Source: Polytrichum commune
Lineage: Eukaryota > Streptophyta > Polytrichopsida > Polytrichales > Polytrichaceae
DNA length: 64,000 nucleotides
Assembly (NCBI GenBank): GCA_950295325.1
Contig: OX485806.1
Coordinates: forward strand, 56,913,169-56,977,168
Direction of reading: 5' to 3'
The position numbers and the translations under genes are program-made. This document shows, piece after piece, positions 21,301-33,706 of the stretch. How positions within the stretch are numbered: position 1 is the first letter of the stretch; each line of letters starts with the position of its first letter. The notes below the pieces were generated by a model, which did no database searches, was not told the DNA's origin, and worked only from the letters and a program-made list of their open reading frames with translations.

Positions 21301-24300
21301 CATGTAGGCTCTCGGAAGTGAGAGCGTCCAAAACACACAACCATTCAACACGTGAATAAAAGTTGAGAATGTGGTTCACACATGTAGGCTCTCGGAAGTG
21401 AGAGCATCCAAAACACACAACCATTCAACACGTGAATCACAGTTGAGAATCTGGTTCACACATGTAGGCTCTCGGAAGTGAGAGCATCCAAAAAAACACA
21501 ACCATTCAAGACGTGAATGAAAGTTTAGAATGTGGTTCACACATGTAGGCTCTCAGAAGTGAGAGCGTCCAAAACACACAACCCTTCAACACGTGAATCA
21601 AAATTGAGAATGTGGTTCACACATGCAGGCTCTCAGAAGTGATAGCTTGCAAAAAAACACAAACTTCAACACATGAATCAAAGTTGAGAATGTGGTTCAC
21701 ACATGTAGGCTCTCGGAAGTGAGAGCTTCCAAAACACACAACCATTCAACACGTGAATCAAAGTTGAGAATGTGGTTCACACATGTAGGCTCTCGGAAGT
21801 GAGAGCATCCAAAACACACAACCATTCAACACGTGAATCACAGTTGAGAATCTGGTTCACACATGTAGGCTCTCGGAAGTGAGAGCATCCAAAAAAACAC
21901 AACCATTCAAGACGTGAATGAAAGTTTAGAATGTGGTTCACACATGTAGGCTCTCGGAAGTGAGAGCGTCCAAAACACACAACCATTCAACACGTGAATC
22001 AAAGTTGAGAATGTGGTTCACACATGTAGGCTCTCGGAAGTGAGACCGTCCAAAACACACAACCATTCAACACGTGAATCAAAGTTGAGAATGTGGCTCC
22101 CACATGCAGGCTCTCAGAAGTGAGAGCATCCAAAAAAACACAAACTTCAACACAAGAATCAAAGTTGAGAATGTGGTTCACACATGTAGGCTCTCGGAAG
22201 TGAGAGCGTCCAAAACACACAACCATTGAACACGTGAATCAAAGTTGAGAATGTGGTTCACACATGTAGGCTCTCGGAAGTGAGAGCGTCCAAAACACAC
22301 AACCATTCAACACGTGAATCAAAGTTGAGAATGTGGTTCACACACGTAGGTTCTCGGATTTGAGAGCATCCAATAAAACACAAAATTCAACACCGGAATC
22401 AAAGATGAGAATGTGGTTCACACATGTAGGCTCTCGGAAGTGAGAGCATCCAAAACACACAACCATTCAAGACGTGAATGAAAGTTTTGAATGTGGTTCA
22501 CTCATGCAGGCTCTCAAAAGTGAGAGCATCCAGAAACACACAACCATTCAACAAGTCAATCAAAGTTGAGAATGTGGTTGACACATGTAGGCTCTCGGAA
22601 GTGAGAGCATCCAAAACACACAACCATTCAAGACGTGAATGAAAGTTGAGAATGTGGTTCACACATGTAGGCTGTCGGAAGTGAGAGCATCCAAAAAACC
22701 ACAAAATGCAACACCTCAATCAAAGTTGATAATGTGGTTCACACATGTAGGCTCTCGGAAATGAGAGCATCCCAAAAAACACAAACCATTCAAGACGTGA
22801 ATGAAAGTTTAGAATGTGGTTCACACATGCAGGCTCTCAGAAGTGAGAGAAACCAAAAAAACACAAACTTCAACACATGAATCAAAGTTGAGAATGTGGT
22901 TCACACATGTAGGCTCTCGGAAGTGAGAGCATCCAAAAAAACAAAACCATTCAAGACGTGAATCAAAGTTGAGAATGTGGTTCACACATGTAGGCTCTCG
23001 GAAGTGAGAGCATGCAAAAAAACACGAACTTCAACACATGGATCAAAGTTGAGAATGTAGTTCAGACATGTAGGCTCTCGGAAGTGAGAGCATCCAAAAC
23101 ACACAACCATTCAACACATGAATCAAAGTTGAGAATGTGGTTCACACATGTAGGCTCTCGGAAGTGAGAGCATCCAAAACACACAACCATTCAACACGTA
23201 AATTTAAGTTGAGAATGTGGTTCACACATGTAGGCTCTCGGAATTGAGAGCATCCAAAAAAACACAAAATTCAACACCTGAATCAAAGTTGAGAATGTGG
23301 TTCACACATGTAGGCTCTCGGAATTGAAAGCATTCAAGACACACAACCATTCAACACGTGAGTCGAAGTTGAGAATGTGGTTCACACACGTAGGTTCTCG
23401 GATTTGAGAGCATCCAAAAAAACACAAAATTCAACACCTGAATCAAAGTTGAGAATGTGGTTCACACATGTAGGCTCTCGGAAGTGAGAGCATCCAAAAA
23501 AACACAACCATTCAAGACCTGAACCAAAGTTGAGAATGTGGTTCACACACGTAGGTTCTCAGATTTGAGAGCATCCAAAAAAACACAAAATTCAACACCT
23601 GAATCAAAGTTGAGAATGTGGTTCACACATGTAGGCTCTCGGAAGTGAGAGCATCCAAAACACACAACCATTCAACACGTGAATGAAAGTTTAGAATGTG
23701 GTTCACACATGTAGGCGCTCGGATTTGAGAGCATCCAAAAAAACACAACCATTCAAGATGTGAATGAAAGTTTAGAATGTGGTTCACACATGCAGGCTCT
23801 CAGAAGTGATAGCATCCAAAACAACACAAACTTCAACACATGAATCAAAGTTGAGAATGTGGTTCACACATGTAGGCTCTCGGAATTGAGAGCGTCCAAA
23901 ACACACAACCATTCAAGACGTGAATGAAAGTTTAGAATGTGGTTCACACATGTAGGCTCTCGGAAGTGAGAGCATCCAAAAAAACAAAACCATTCAAGAC
24001 GTGAATCAAAGTTGAGAATGTGGTTCACACATGTAGGCTCTCGGAAGTGAGAGCATCGAAAAAAACACAAACTTCAACATTTGAATCAAAGTTGAGAATG
24101 TGGTTCACACATGTAGGCTCTCGGAATTGAGAGCATCCAAAACACACAACCATTCAACACGTGAATCAAAGTTGAGAATGTGGTTCACACACGTAGGTTC
24201 TCGGATTTGAGAGCATCCAAAAAAACACAAAATTCAACACCTGAATCAAAGTTGAGAATGTGGTTCACACATGTAGGCTCTCGGAAGTGAGAGCATCCAA

Positions 24301-27300
24301 AAAAACACAACCATTCAAGACGTGAATCAAAGTTGAGAATGTGGTTCACACACGTAGGTTCTCGGATTTGAGAGCATCCAAAAAAACACAAAATTCAACA
24401 CCGGAATCAAAGTTGAGAATGTGGTTCACACATGTAGGCTCTCTGAAGTGAGAGCATCCAAAACACACAACCATTCAACACATGAATCAAAGTTGAGAAT
24501 GTGGTTCACACATGTAGGCTCTCGGAAGTGAGAGCATCCAAAAAAACAAAACCATTCAAGACGTGAATGAAAGTTTAGAATGTGGTTCACACATGCAGGC
24601 CCTAAGAAGTGATAGCATCCAAAAAATCACAAAATTCAACACCTGAATCAAAGTTGAGAATGTGGTTCACACATGTAGGCTCTCGGAAGTGAGAGCATCC
24701 AAAAAAACACAACCATTCAAGACCTGAATCAAAGTTGAGAATGTGGTTCACACACGTAGGTTCTCAGATTTGAGAGCATCCAAAAAAACACAAAATTCAA
24801 CACCTGAATCAAAGTTGAGAATGTGGTTCACACATGTAGGCTCTCGGAAGTGAGAGCATCCAAAACACACAACCATTCAACACGTGAATGAAAGTTTAGA
24901 ATGTGGTTCACACATGTAGGCGCTCGGATTTGAGAGCATCCAAAAAAACACAAAATTCAACACCGGAATCAAAGTTGAGAATGTGGTTCACACATGTAGG
25001 CTCTCTGAAGTGAGAGCATCCAAAACACACAAACTTTCAAGACGTGAATGAAAGTTTCGAATGTGGTTCACACATGCAGGCTCTCAAAAGTGAGAGCATC
25101 CAAAAACACACAACCATTCAACAAGTCAATCAAAGTTGAGAATGTGGTTCACACATGTAGGCGCTCGGATTTGAGAGCATCCAAAAAAACACAACCATTC
25201 AAGATGTGAATGAAAGTTTAGAATGTGGTTCACACATGCAGGCTCTCAGAAGTGATAGCATCCAAAACAACACAAACTTCAACACATGAATCAAAGTTGA
25301 GAATGTGGTTCACACATGTAGGCTCTCGGAATTGAGAGCGTCCAAAACACACAACCATTCAAGACGTGAATCAAAGTTTAGAATGTGGTTCACACATGTA
25401 GGCTCTCGGAAGTGAGAGCATCCAAAAAAACACAAACTTCAACATTTGAATCAAAGTTGAGAATGTGGTTCACACATCTAGGCTCTCGGAATTGAGAGCA
25501 TCCAAAACACACAACCATTCAACACGTGAATCAAAGTTCAGAATGTGGTTCACACACATAGGTTCTTGGATTTGAGAGCATCCAAAAAAACACAAAATTC
25601 AACACCTGAATCAAAGTTGAGAATGTGGTTCACACATGTAGGCTCTCGGAATTGAGAGCATCCAAAACACACAACCATTCAACACGTGAATCAAACTTGA
25701 GAATGTGGTTCACACACGTAGGCTCTCAGAAGTGATAGCATCCAAAACAACACAAACTTCAACACATGAATCAAAGTTGAGAATGTGGTTCACACATGTA
25801 GGCTCTCGGAATTGAGAGCGTCCAAAACACACAACCATTCAAGACGTGAATGAAAGTTTAGAATGTGGTTCACACATGTAGGCTCTCGGAAGTGAGAGCA
25901 TCCAAGAAACCACAAAATGCAACACATCAATCAAAGTTGAGAATGTGGTTCACACATGTAGGCTCTCGGAAGTGAGAGCATCCAAAACACACAACCATTC
26001 AAGACGTGAATGAAAGGTGAGAATGTGGTTCACACACGTAGGTTCTCGGATTTGAGAGCATCCAATAAAACACAAAATTAAACACCGGAATCAAAGATGA
26101 GAATGTGGTTCACACATGTAGGCTCTCGGAAGTGAGAGCATCCAAAACACACAACCATTCAAGACGTGAATGAAAGTTTTGAATGTGGTTCACTCATGCA
26201 GGCTCTCAAAAGTGAGAGCATCCAAAAACACACAACCATTCAACAAGTCAATCAAAGTTGAGAATGTGGTTGACACATGTAGGCTCTCCGAAGTGAGAGC
26301 ATCCAAAACACACAACCATTCAACATGTGAATCAAAGTTGAGAATGTGGTTCACACATGTAGGCTGTCGGAAGTGAGAGCATCCAAAAAACCACAAAATG
26401 CAACACCTCAATCAAAGTTGATAATGTGGTTCACACATGTAGGCTCTCGGAAATGAGAGCATCCCAAAAAACACAAACCATTCAAGACGTTAATGAAAGT
26501 TTAGAATGTGGTTCACACATGCAGGCCCTAAGAAGTGATAGCATCCAAAAAATCAAAAACTTCAACACATGAATCAAAGTGGAGAATGTGGTTCACACAT
26601 GTAGGCTCTCGGAAGTGAGAGCGTCCAAAACACACAACCATTCCACACGTGAATCAAAGTTGAGAATGTGGTTCACACACGTAGGTTCTCGGATTTGAGA
26701 GCATCCATAAAAAACACAAAATTCAACACATAAATCAAAGTCGGGAATGTGGTTCACACATGTAGGCTCTCGGAAGTGAGAGCGTCCAAAACACACAACC
26801 ATTCCACACGTGAATCAAAGTTGAGAATGTGGTTCACACACGTAGGTTCTCGGATTTGAGAGCATCCATAAAAAACACAAAATTCAACACATAAATCAAA
26901 GTCGGGAATGTGGTTCACACATGTAGGCTCTCGGAATTGAGAGCATCCAAAACACACAACCATTCAAGACGTGAATGAAAGTTTAGAATATGGTTTACAC
27001 ATGCAGGCTCTCAGAACTGAGAGCATCCAAAAAAACAGAAACTTCAACACATGAATCAAAGTTGAGAATGTGGTTCACACATGTAGGCTCTCGGAAGTGA
27101 GATCGTCCAAAACACACAACCATTCAACACGTGAATCAAAGTTGAGAATGTGGTTCACACATGTAGGCTCTCGGAAGTGAGAGCATCCAAAAAAACACAA
27201 ACTTCAACATATGAATCAAAGTTAAGTATGTGGTTCATACATGTAGGCTCTCGGAAGTGAGAGCATCCAAAACACCCAACCATTCAACACGTGAATGAAA

Positions 27301-30300
27301 GTTTAGAATATGGTTCACACATGCAGGCTCTCAAAAGTGAGAGCATCCAAAAAAACACAAAATTCAACACATGAATCAAGGTTGAGAATGTGGTTCACAC
27401 ATGTAGTCTCGCGGAAGTGAGAGCATCCAAAAAAACACAACCATTCAAGACGTGAATGAAAGTTTAGAATGTGGTTCACACATGCAGGCTCTCAAAAGTT
27501 ATAGCATACAAAAAACACAAACTTCAACACAAGAATCAAAGTTGAGAATGTGGTTCACACATGTAGGCTCTCGGAAGTGAGAGCGTCCAAAACACACAAC
27601 CATTCAACACATGAATCAAAGTTGAGAATGTGGTTCACACATGTAGGCTCTCGGCATTGAGAACATCCAAAACACACAACCATTCAAGACGTGAATGAAA
27701 GGTTAGAATATGGTTTACACATGCAGGCTCTCAGAAGTGAGAGCATCCGAAAAAACAGAAACTTCAACACATGAATCAAAGTTGAGAATGTGGTTCACAC
27801 ATGTAGGCTCTCGGAAGTGAGATCGTCCAAAACACACAACCATTCAACACGTGAATCAAAGTTGAGAATGTGGTTCACATATGTAGGCTCTCGGAAGTGA
27901 GAGCATTCAAAAAAACACAAAATTCAACACCTGAATCAAAGTTGAGAACGTGGTTCACACATGTAGGCTCTCGAAAGTGAGAGCATCCAAAAAAACACAA
28001 ACTTCAACACATGAATCAAAGTTGAGAATGTGGTTCACACATGTAGGCTCTCGGAAGTGACAGCATCCAACACACACAACCATTCAAGACGTGAATGAAA
28101 GTTTAGAATATGGTTCACACATGTAGGCTCTCGGAATTGAGAGTATCCAAAAAAACACAAAATTCAACACGTGAATCAAAGTTGAGAATGTGGTTCACAC
28201 ATGTAGGCTCTCGGAGTTTAGACCATCCAAAACACACAACCATTCAAGACCTGAATCAAAGTTGAGAATCGGGTCCACACATGTAGGCTATCGGAAGTGA
28301 GAGCATCCAAAACACACAACCATTCAACACGTGAATCAAAGTTGAGAATGTGGTTCACACATGTAGGCTCTCGGAAGTGAGATCGTCCAAAACACACAAC
28401 CATTCAACACGTGAATCAAAGTTGAGAATGTGGTTCACACATGTAGGCTCTCGGAAGTGAGAGCATTCGAAAAAACACAATATTCAACACCTGAATCAAA
28501 GTGGAGAATGTGGTTCACACATGTAGGCTCTCGGAAGTGAGAGCATCCAACACACACAACCATTCAAGACGTGAATGAAAGTTTAGAATATGGTTCACAC
28601 ATGTAGGCTCTCGGAATTGAGAGTATCCAAAAAAACACAAAATTCAACACCTGAATCAAAGTTGAGAATGTGGTTCACACATGTAGGCTCTCGGAGTTTA
28701 GACCATCCAAAACACACAACCATTCAAGACCTGAATCAAAGTTGAGAATCGGGTCCACACATGTAGGCTATCGGAAGTGAGAGCATCCAAAACACACAAC
28801 CATTCACCACGTGAATCAAAGTTGAGAATGTGGTTCACACATGTAGGCTCTCAAAAGTGAGAGCATCCAAAAAAACACAAAATTCAACACATGAATCAAA
28901 GTTGAGAATGTGGTTCACACATGTAGGCTCTGGGAATTGAAAGCATCCAAAACACATAACCATTCAACACGTGAGTCAAAGTTGAGAATCTGGTTCACAC
29001 ACGTAGGTTCTCGGATTTGAGAGCATCCAAAAAAACACAAAATTCAACACGTGAATCAAAGTTGAGAATGTGGTTCACACATGTAGGTTCTCGGAAGTGA
29101 GAGCATCCATAAAAAACACAAAATTCAACACATAAATCAAAGTTGGGAATGTGGTTCACACATGTAGGCTCTCGGCATTGAGAGCATCTAAAACACACAA
29201 CCATTCAAGACCTGAATCAAAGTTGAGAATGTGGTTCACATATGTAGGCTCTCGGAAGTGAGAGCATCCAAAACACACAACCATTCAACACGTGAATCAA
29301 AGTTGAGACTCTGGTTCACACATGTAGGCTTTCGGAATTGAAAGCATCCAAAAAAATACAAAATTCAACACCTGAATCAAAGTTGAGAATGTGGTTCACA
29401 CATGTAGGCTCTCGGAATTGAGAGCATCCAAAACACACAACCATTCAACACGTGAATCAAAGTTGAGAATGTGGTTCAGACATGTAGGCTCTCGGAATTG
29501 AGCGCATCCAAAAAAACACAAAATTCAACACATGAATCAAAGTTTAGAATGTGGTACACACATGTAGCCTTTCGGAAGTGAGAGTGTCCAAAACACACAA
29601 CCATTCAACACGTGAATCAAAGTTACGAATGTGGTTCACACATATAGGCTCTCGGAGTTGAGAGCATCCAAAACACACATCCATTCAAGACCTGAATCAA
29701 AGTTGAGAATCTGGTTCACACATGTAGGCTATCGGAAGTGAGAGCATCCAAAACACACAACCATTCACCACGTGAATCAAAGTTGAGAATGTGGTTCACA
29801 CATGTACGCTCTCGGAAGTGAGAGCATCCAAAAAAACACAAAAGTCAACACCTGAATCAAAGTTGAGAATGTGGTTCACACATGTAGGCTCTCGGAATTG
29901 AAAGCATCCAAGACACACAACCATTCAACACGTGAGTCAAAGTTTAGAATCTGGTTCACACATGTAGGCTCTCGGAAGTGAGAGCATCCAAAACACACAA
30001 CCATTCACCACGTGAATCAAAGTTGAGAATGTGGTTCACACACGTAGGCTCGCGGAAGTGAGAGCATCCAGAAAAACAAAACCATTCAAGACGTGAATGA
30101 AAGTTTAGAATGTGGTTCACACATGCAGGCTCTCAGAAGTGATAGCATCCAAAAAAACACAAAATTCAACACGTGAATCAAAGTTGAGAATGTGGTTCGC
30201 ACATGTAGGCGCTCGGAAGTGAGAGCATCCAAAACACACAACCATTGAACACCTGAATCAAAGTTGAGAATGTGGTTCACACATGTAGGCTTTCGGAATT

Positions 30301-30704
30301 GAAAGCATCCAAAAAAACACAAAATTCAACACCTGAATCAAAGTTGAGAATGTGGTTCACACATGTACGCTCTCGGAATTGAGAGCATCCAAAACACACA
30401 ACCATTCAACACGTGAATCAAAGCTGAGAATGTGGTTCACACATGTAGGCTCTCGGAAGTGAGAGCATCCAAAACACACAACCATTCAAGACGTGAATGA
30501 AAGTTTAGAATGTGGTTCACCATGTAGGCTCTCGGAAGTGAGAGCATCCAAAAAATCACAAACTGCAACACATGAATCAAAATTGAGAATGTGGTTCACA
30601 CATGTAGGCTCTCGGAAGTGAGAGCATCCAAAACACACAACCATTCAACACGTGAATCAAAGTTGAGAATGTGGTTCACACATGTAGGCTCTCGGAAGTG
30701 AGAG
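15368..30704. repeat. 80-bp satellite array, segment 3 (longest)
   Basis: About 15.3 kb of uninterrupted monomers. The left half (15.4-22.2 kb) is homogenised into large higher-order repeats. The right half (22.2-30.7 kb) is more diverse, with many private substitutions, and holds smaller block duplications (6 monomers at 28.2 and 28.7 kb; two near-identical 161-bp units at 26.6 and 26.75 kb). The array ends abruptly at 30704 against an LTR start. The gradient from homogeneous to diverged fits an array whose active exchange zone is central and whose edge is ageing. Confidence 0.95.
16575..22189. repeat. Higher-order satellite repeats of 14, 23, 19 and 14 monomers
   Basis: The marker variant GCTGTTGGAAGTGACAGC occurs at 16575, 17698, 19543 and 21067. 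A second marker, the start of an identical 69-codon open frame, occurs at 17285, 19130, 20654 and 21777. Both give spacings of 1845 and 1524 bp, and each gives 1123 bp once more. These equal 23, 19 and 14 monomers with a few 81-bp units. Reading the monomer classes in order, the 14-mer is the basic block, and the 23- and 19-mers look like that block with internal repeats of about 9 and 5 monomers. Confidence 0.85.
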
Positions 30705-32253
30705 TGTGAGCCCAATACGGTGCACACATGTGTTGTTAACCCTTAAAAGTTCTTATAAATTGTTTTTTAAAAATTGCAATTGCTATTCAAAAATTAAAAA
30801 GAGTGCAAGCCTTGTGCTTGGATTGTTCTTGAGTTAATAATGAATTATATCACTAGTGTGTTGTGAGAGGGTTAGTGTTAATTAGATTAAGTTAAAAGTG
30901 TTTACGGGTAGGACTTAAGTTGTTCGGGGGGAACGTGAGTGTTAGGTTAATGAGCTGGGATTGGGTAACCTAATTAGGCATGCCAATTGTTCGAATAAAG
31001 CAGAGGGGTTGTTGGTTAAAGGGTAAGGTCTCCGGGCCCTAGAAAATCCCGGGCTTCTGGGATTGGGGACCGTCCACAATTAGGCGGTTGTTCGGTTGTA
31101 AGCCTCCGGGGGGGGGGTTTGTGTGACTGTTACCTCTTTCACAGCCGCCACAGTGCGGCACCTCCAAGGCAGTAGGGATGTGAGTTCTGCGAAAAAAGAC
31201 GAAGGTCACCTCTGAAGAAGGAGGCAGCTGCTGCTGCACGAGAGGGGCGAAGATTGAATGAACTGGTAGGGTGGACAGAAAGGCGACTTGCTGAAATGAA
31301 GAGAGGTTGGCACTAAGGCTGCAATCTTGAGGCCACATAGTGTAGCGAGAGGTTGGTTGAAAAATGTCTGACACGACTGAGGATCCGACTGTGCTTAAGC
31401 ACGGTGGAATGTGGGTGTGAGGAAGTAACGTAGGATGTAGAATTGGCTACTCCATGGCTGCCGAGGTGAGAGCCTCTAGATGGCCGGTTGGAACTCTCAA
31501 ATTATTGCCGAGACTACACTAGCTGCTGATATACCAGCAGAATCGCACCTGGCCCTGCTTGAATCGAGTTTGGGACCTATGGTGGGACCTGTGAGGGAAG
31601 AAGGGGTGGAGGCTTAAGCCCGGATGAATCAACCCAGGGTGACCAGCAAGGTGAAACCTTGCACCGAGCTGAAGGGTGAGGGGGAGAAGAGCTTCGGTGA
31701 AGTCACTAACTGCCTGGTGCGACTGGGGGAGACAACCAGTCACCGGGAGTGGCCGGTTACCGGACCAGGGCGTACATAAGGTGGCCAGAGGCCGAAACTG
31801 CACTTGACAGGTTATGACGGGCAGCCAGGTTGTGAACAGCGTGGAATGGTGGTCAACCGGTTGAGACTGAAGGGGGGTTGGGGGTCCGAGCTAACTCTGA
31901 CGGAACTTCTCCATCACTTGAACCAGCTACCGGGGTGGGAAAAGTAGTTTAGGTTAGGATATTAGGGAAATTAGTAGGTAGAGGGGATATTGTGTGTAGT
32001 TTTCTTGTGTGGGGTTAGGGGGTGAAATGGGTTATGAGCATTTGAGTGTAAAAGGATGTGGAAGGGAAGATTCACGGATAAAGAAACAAATCTCAATGCT
32101 TGTACTTTCCATCTTAGAATAAAAGTGTGTGTTTGAATTTACTATTGGGGGAAGCTGAATAATGCTAGGGGATTAGGAGGTATGAAGTAAGAACTGTGAG
32201 CAACCTGCCCTCACCTGGACTACGACGCTAAGGGTGGGAGGTTTGGCCTCACA
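30705..32253 (+). repeat. LTR of a second retrotransposon family, plus orientation
   Basis: This 1549-bp sequence starts TGTGAGCCCAATA and ends GGTTTGGCCTCACA, with TG...CA ends and TGTGAG/CTCACA terminal inverted repeats. Its inverted relative lies at 33707-35278. Shared landmarks sit at equal distances from the starts: AATAAAAGTGTG about 1.41 kb in (32118-32129), a plausible polyadenylation signal, and a strongly matching last 59 bp (32195-32253) containing TACGACGCT-AAGGGTGGG. The left edge abuts satellite; the flanks GAGAG and GGTTG do not match, so no TSD is seen. Antisense open frames inside it (up to 111 codons) have no recognisable domain. Confidence 0.72.
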
Positions 32254-33706
32254 GGTTGCAGGTTTGTTGAGATTTTGGAAGTTTCTTCTTCTTCGGGGCG
32301 CTGGTAAATCCGCACAAATATATAGCATTGTCCACTAAAGGTTTGACTATGCCCTCGTCACGCTTAAGAGACATGCATTTTCCTACCTTTCTCCAAAGGG
32401 TTCTTTGGTAGATTACATTGGGAAGAGGTTTGAATAGCAAGGGCCTCCCGGGGACGCTAATAATTGTATCATCAAAGGCAAAACTACAACGTGTGGTCCC
32501 ATGACACTAGCTATCAAGTGCAACTTTGACGTTCATGTTTTTTGGCGCTCTCTTACATACGAGCTTCACATACACCTCGCAACCATCCTCATTATTTGGT
32601 GGAAATGAAGAAGTATTTTGACAAAGCAGGGTCCTGGGACATTGGATGTCATGTGGAATTTCCATGTTTTCCACAACCGGCCTTAAATTCGATCGCCCAA
32701 ATAAGGTCTCTCTTCCCAAATGCGGCTGTTGGAGGATGTTGAACAAAATGTTCAATGTTGGCAAGGATCTAGAGACCGAATTCATCAAGTTTAGATTTCT
32801 CAAGGTTCTCAAGGTTTGTTTGAGAATTACAGTCCACATCAGTATTGATTCCAGTGACCCCCCCCCCCGGCATCCTTCTGTCCATCATCTGGGGTACATG
32901 TTGTATCCACGTCCATGCAGGTGAAGGAATAAAAAGCCCAAAACCTCCAAAACAACATGGAAGATTGTACACAAACTCCACAATACCCAAAACCTAACCC
33001 TCAACCCTAAACATTAAACCCAACCACAATTGCAAGGAACACTAATGTAGTATTAATCCCAAACTAATCACATTGTGAAAACAACGCGATTGCCGCATGA
33101 TACTCAACAAGATGTTGACGCATACCAAAAAGTGTGAAGGGAAGATGACAACAAGAAGCTCAAAATGATTTGCATACAATGGCGAGCTATAGGACATTTC
33201 GGGCAGCGAAACCCTTGTGCGCATTATGTGATTGTGTGTCGCGGAGATGATGTCTTGGTGGGGCCTACAACCATGGTGTGGGCATGGTTGTAGAGCTCAA
33301 CTATCTCCATTTGTTCCTAGGGTTGACTGTATCGTAGTGACTTAGAGCATCGTCCGGATTATGATGACCTAACTACCTAATTTTCTCATCGTGCGTTATT
33401 ATCTTCTCACAGTTGTCTTTTCTTTTACATTCGGTAAGTAGCCAAGTAATTGTCTTCAATGAAGCCAAGTTACTTTTCATCCCTATTTTTTTCCTCTCTT
33501 GCAAGTTTTATCTTTAGTATTTTAATTGTTAGTTTCCATTACCGGAATTTCTTTCCATTGAAACATGTGTGGATAGTATTTTAACATTAATGAAGTGCTT
33601 GTTAGATACTTTCTTCCTATGTAAAGGAGATTTCCTCTTCACATGTGTAGTAATGCCTCTATTAATCTTCCATTTTCTTATCAACTCTTGAGGACGCATC
33701 CTTGAG
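32254..33706. other. Unrecognised DNA between two inverted LTRs
   Basis: No gene is recognised. On the minus strand two open stretches (32839-32507 and 32440-32249) follow each other in compatible reading and end in a lysine-rich tail (APKKKKLPK). They could be one broken coding sequence of unknown family. A run of ten Cs lies near 32860. A single telomere-like motif (CAACCCTAAAC) occurs near 33002. There is no primer binding site after the LTR at 32253, so this is probably not the matching internal region of that element. Confidence 0.4.

Noticed and set aside
12751-30322. Many minus-strand open frames of 60-86 codons in the satellite (CVNHILNFDSRVEWLCVLD type)
   Set aside because: They repeat with the 80-bp monomer, whose length is not a multiple of three, so frames cycle and break with each 81-bp unit. 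They are by-products of a stop-poor repeat, not genes.
7546-30704. Regular repeats suggesting a CRISPR array
   Set aside because: There are no unique spacers between identical repeats; the whole 80-bp unit repeats with variants. The context is eukaryotic, with introns and retrotransposons.
32989-33022. Interstitial telomere repeat
   Set aside because: Only one good CCCTAAA unit with loose relatives; not an array.
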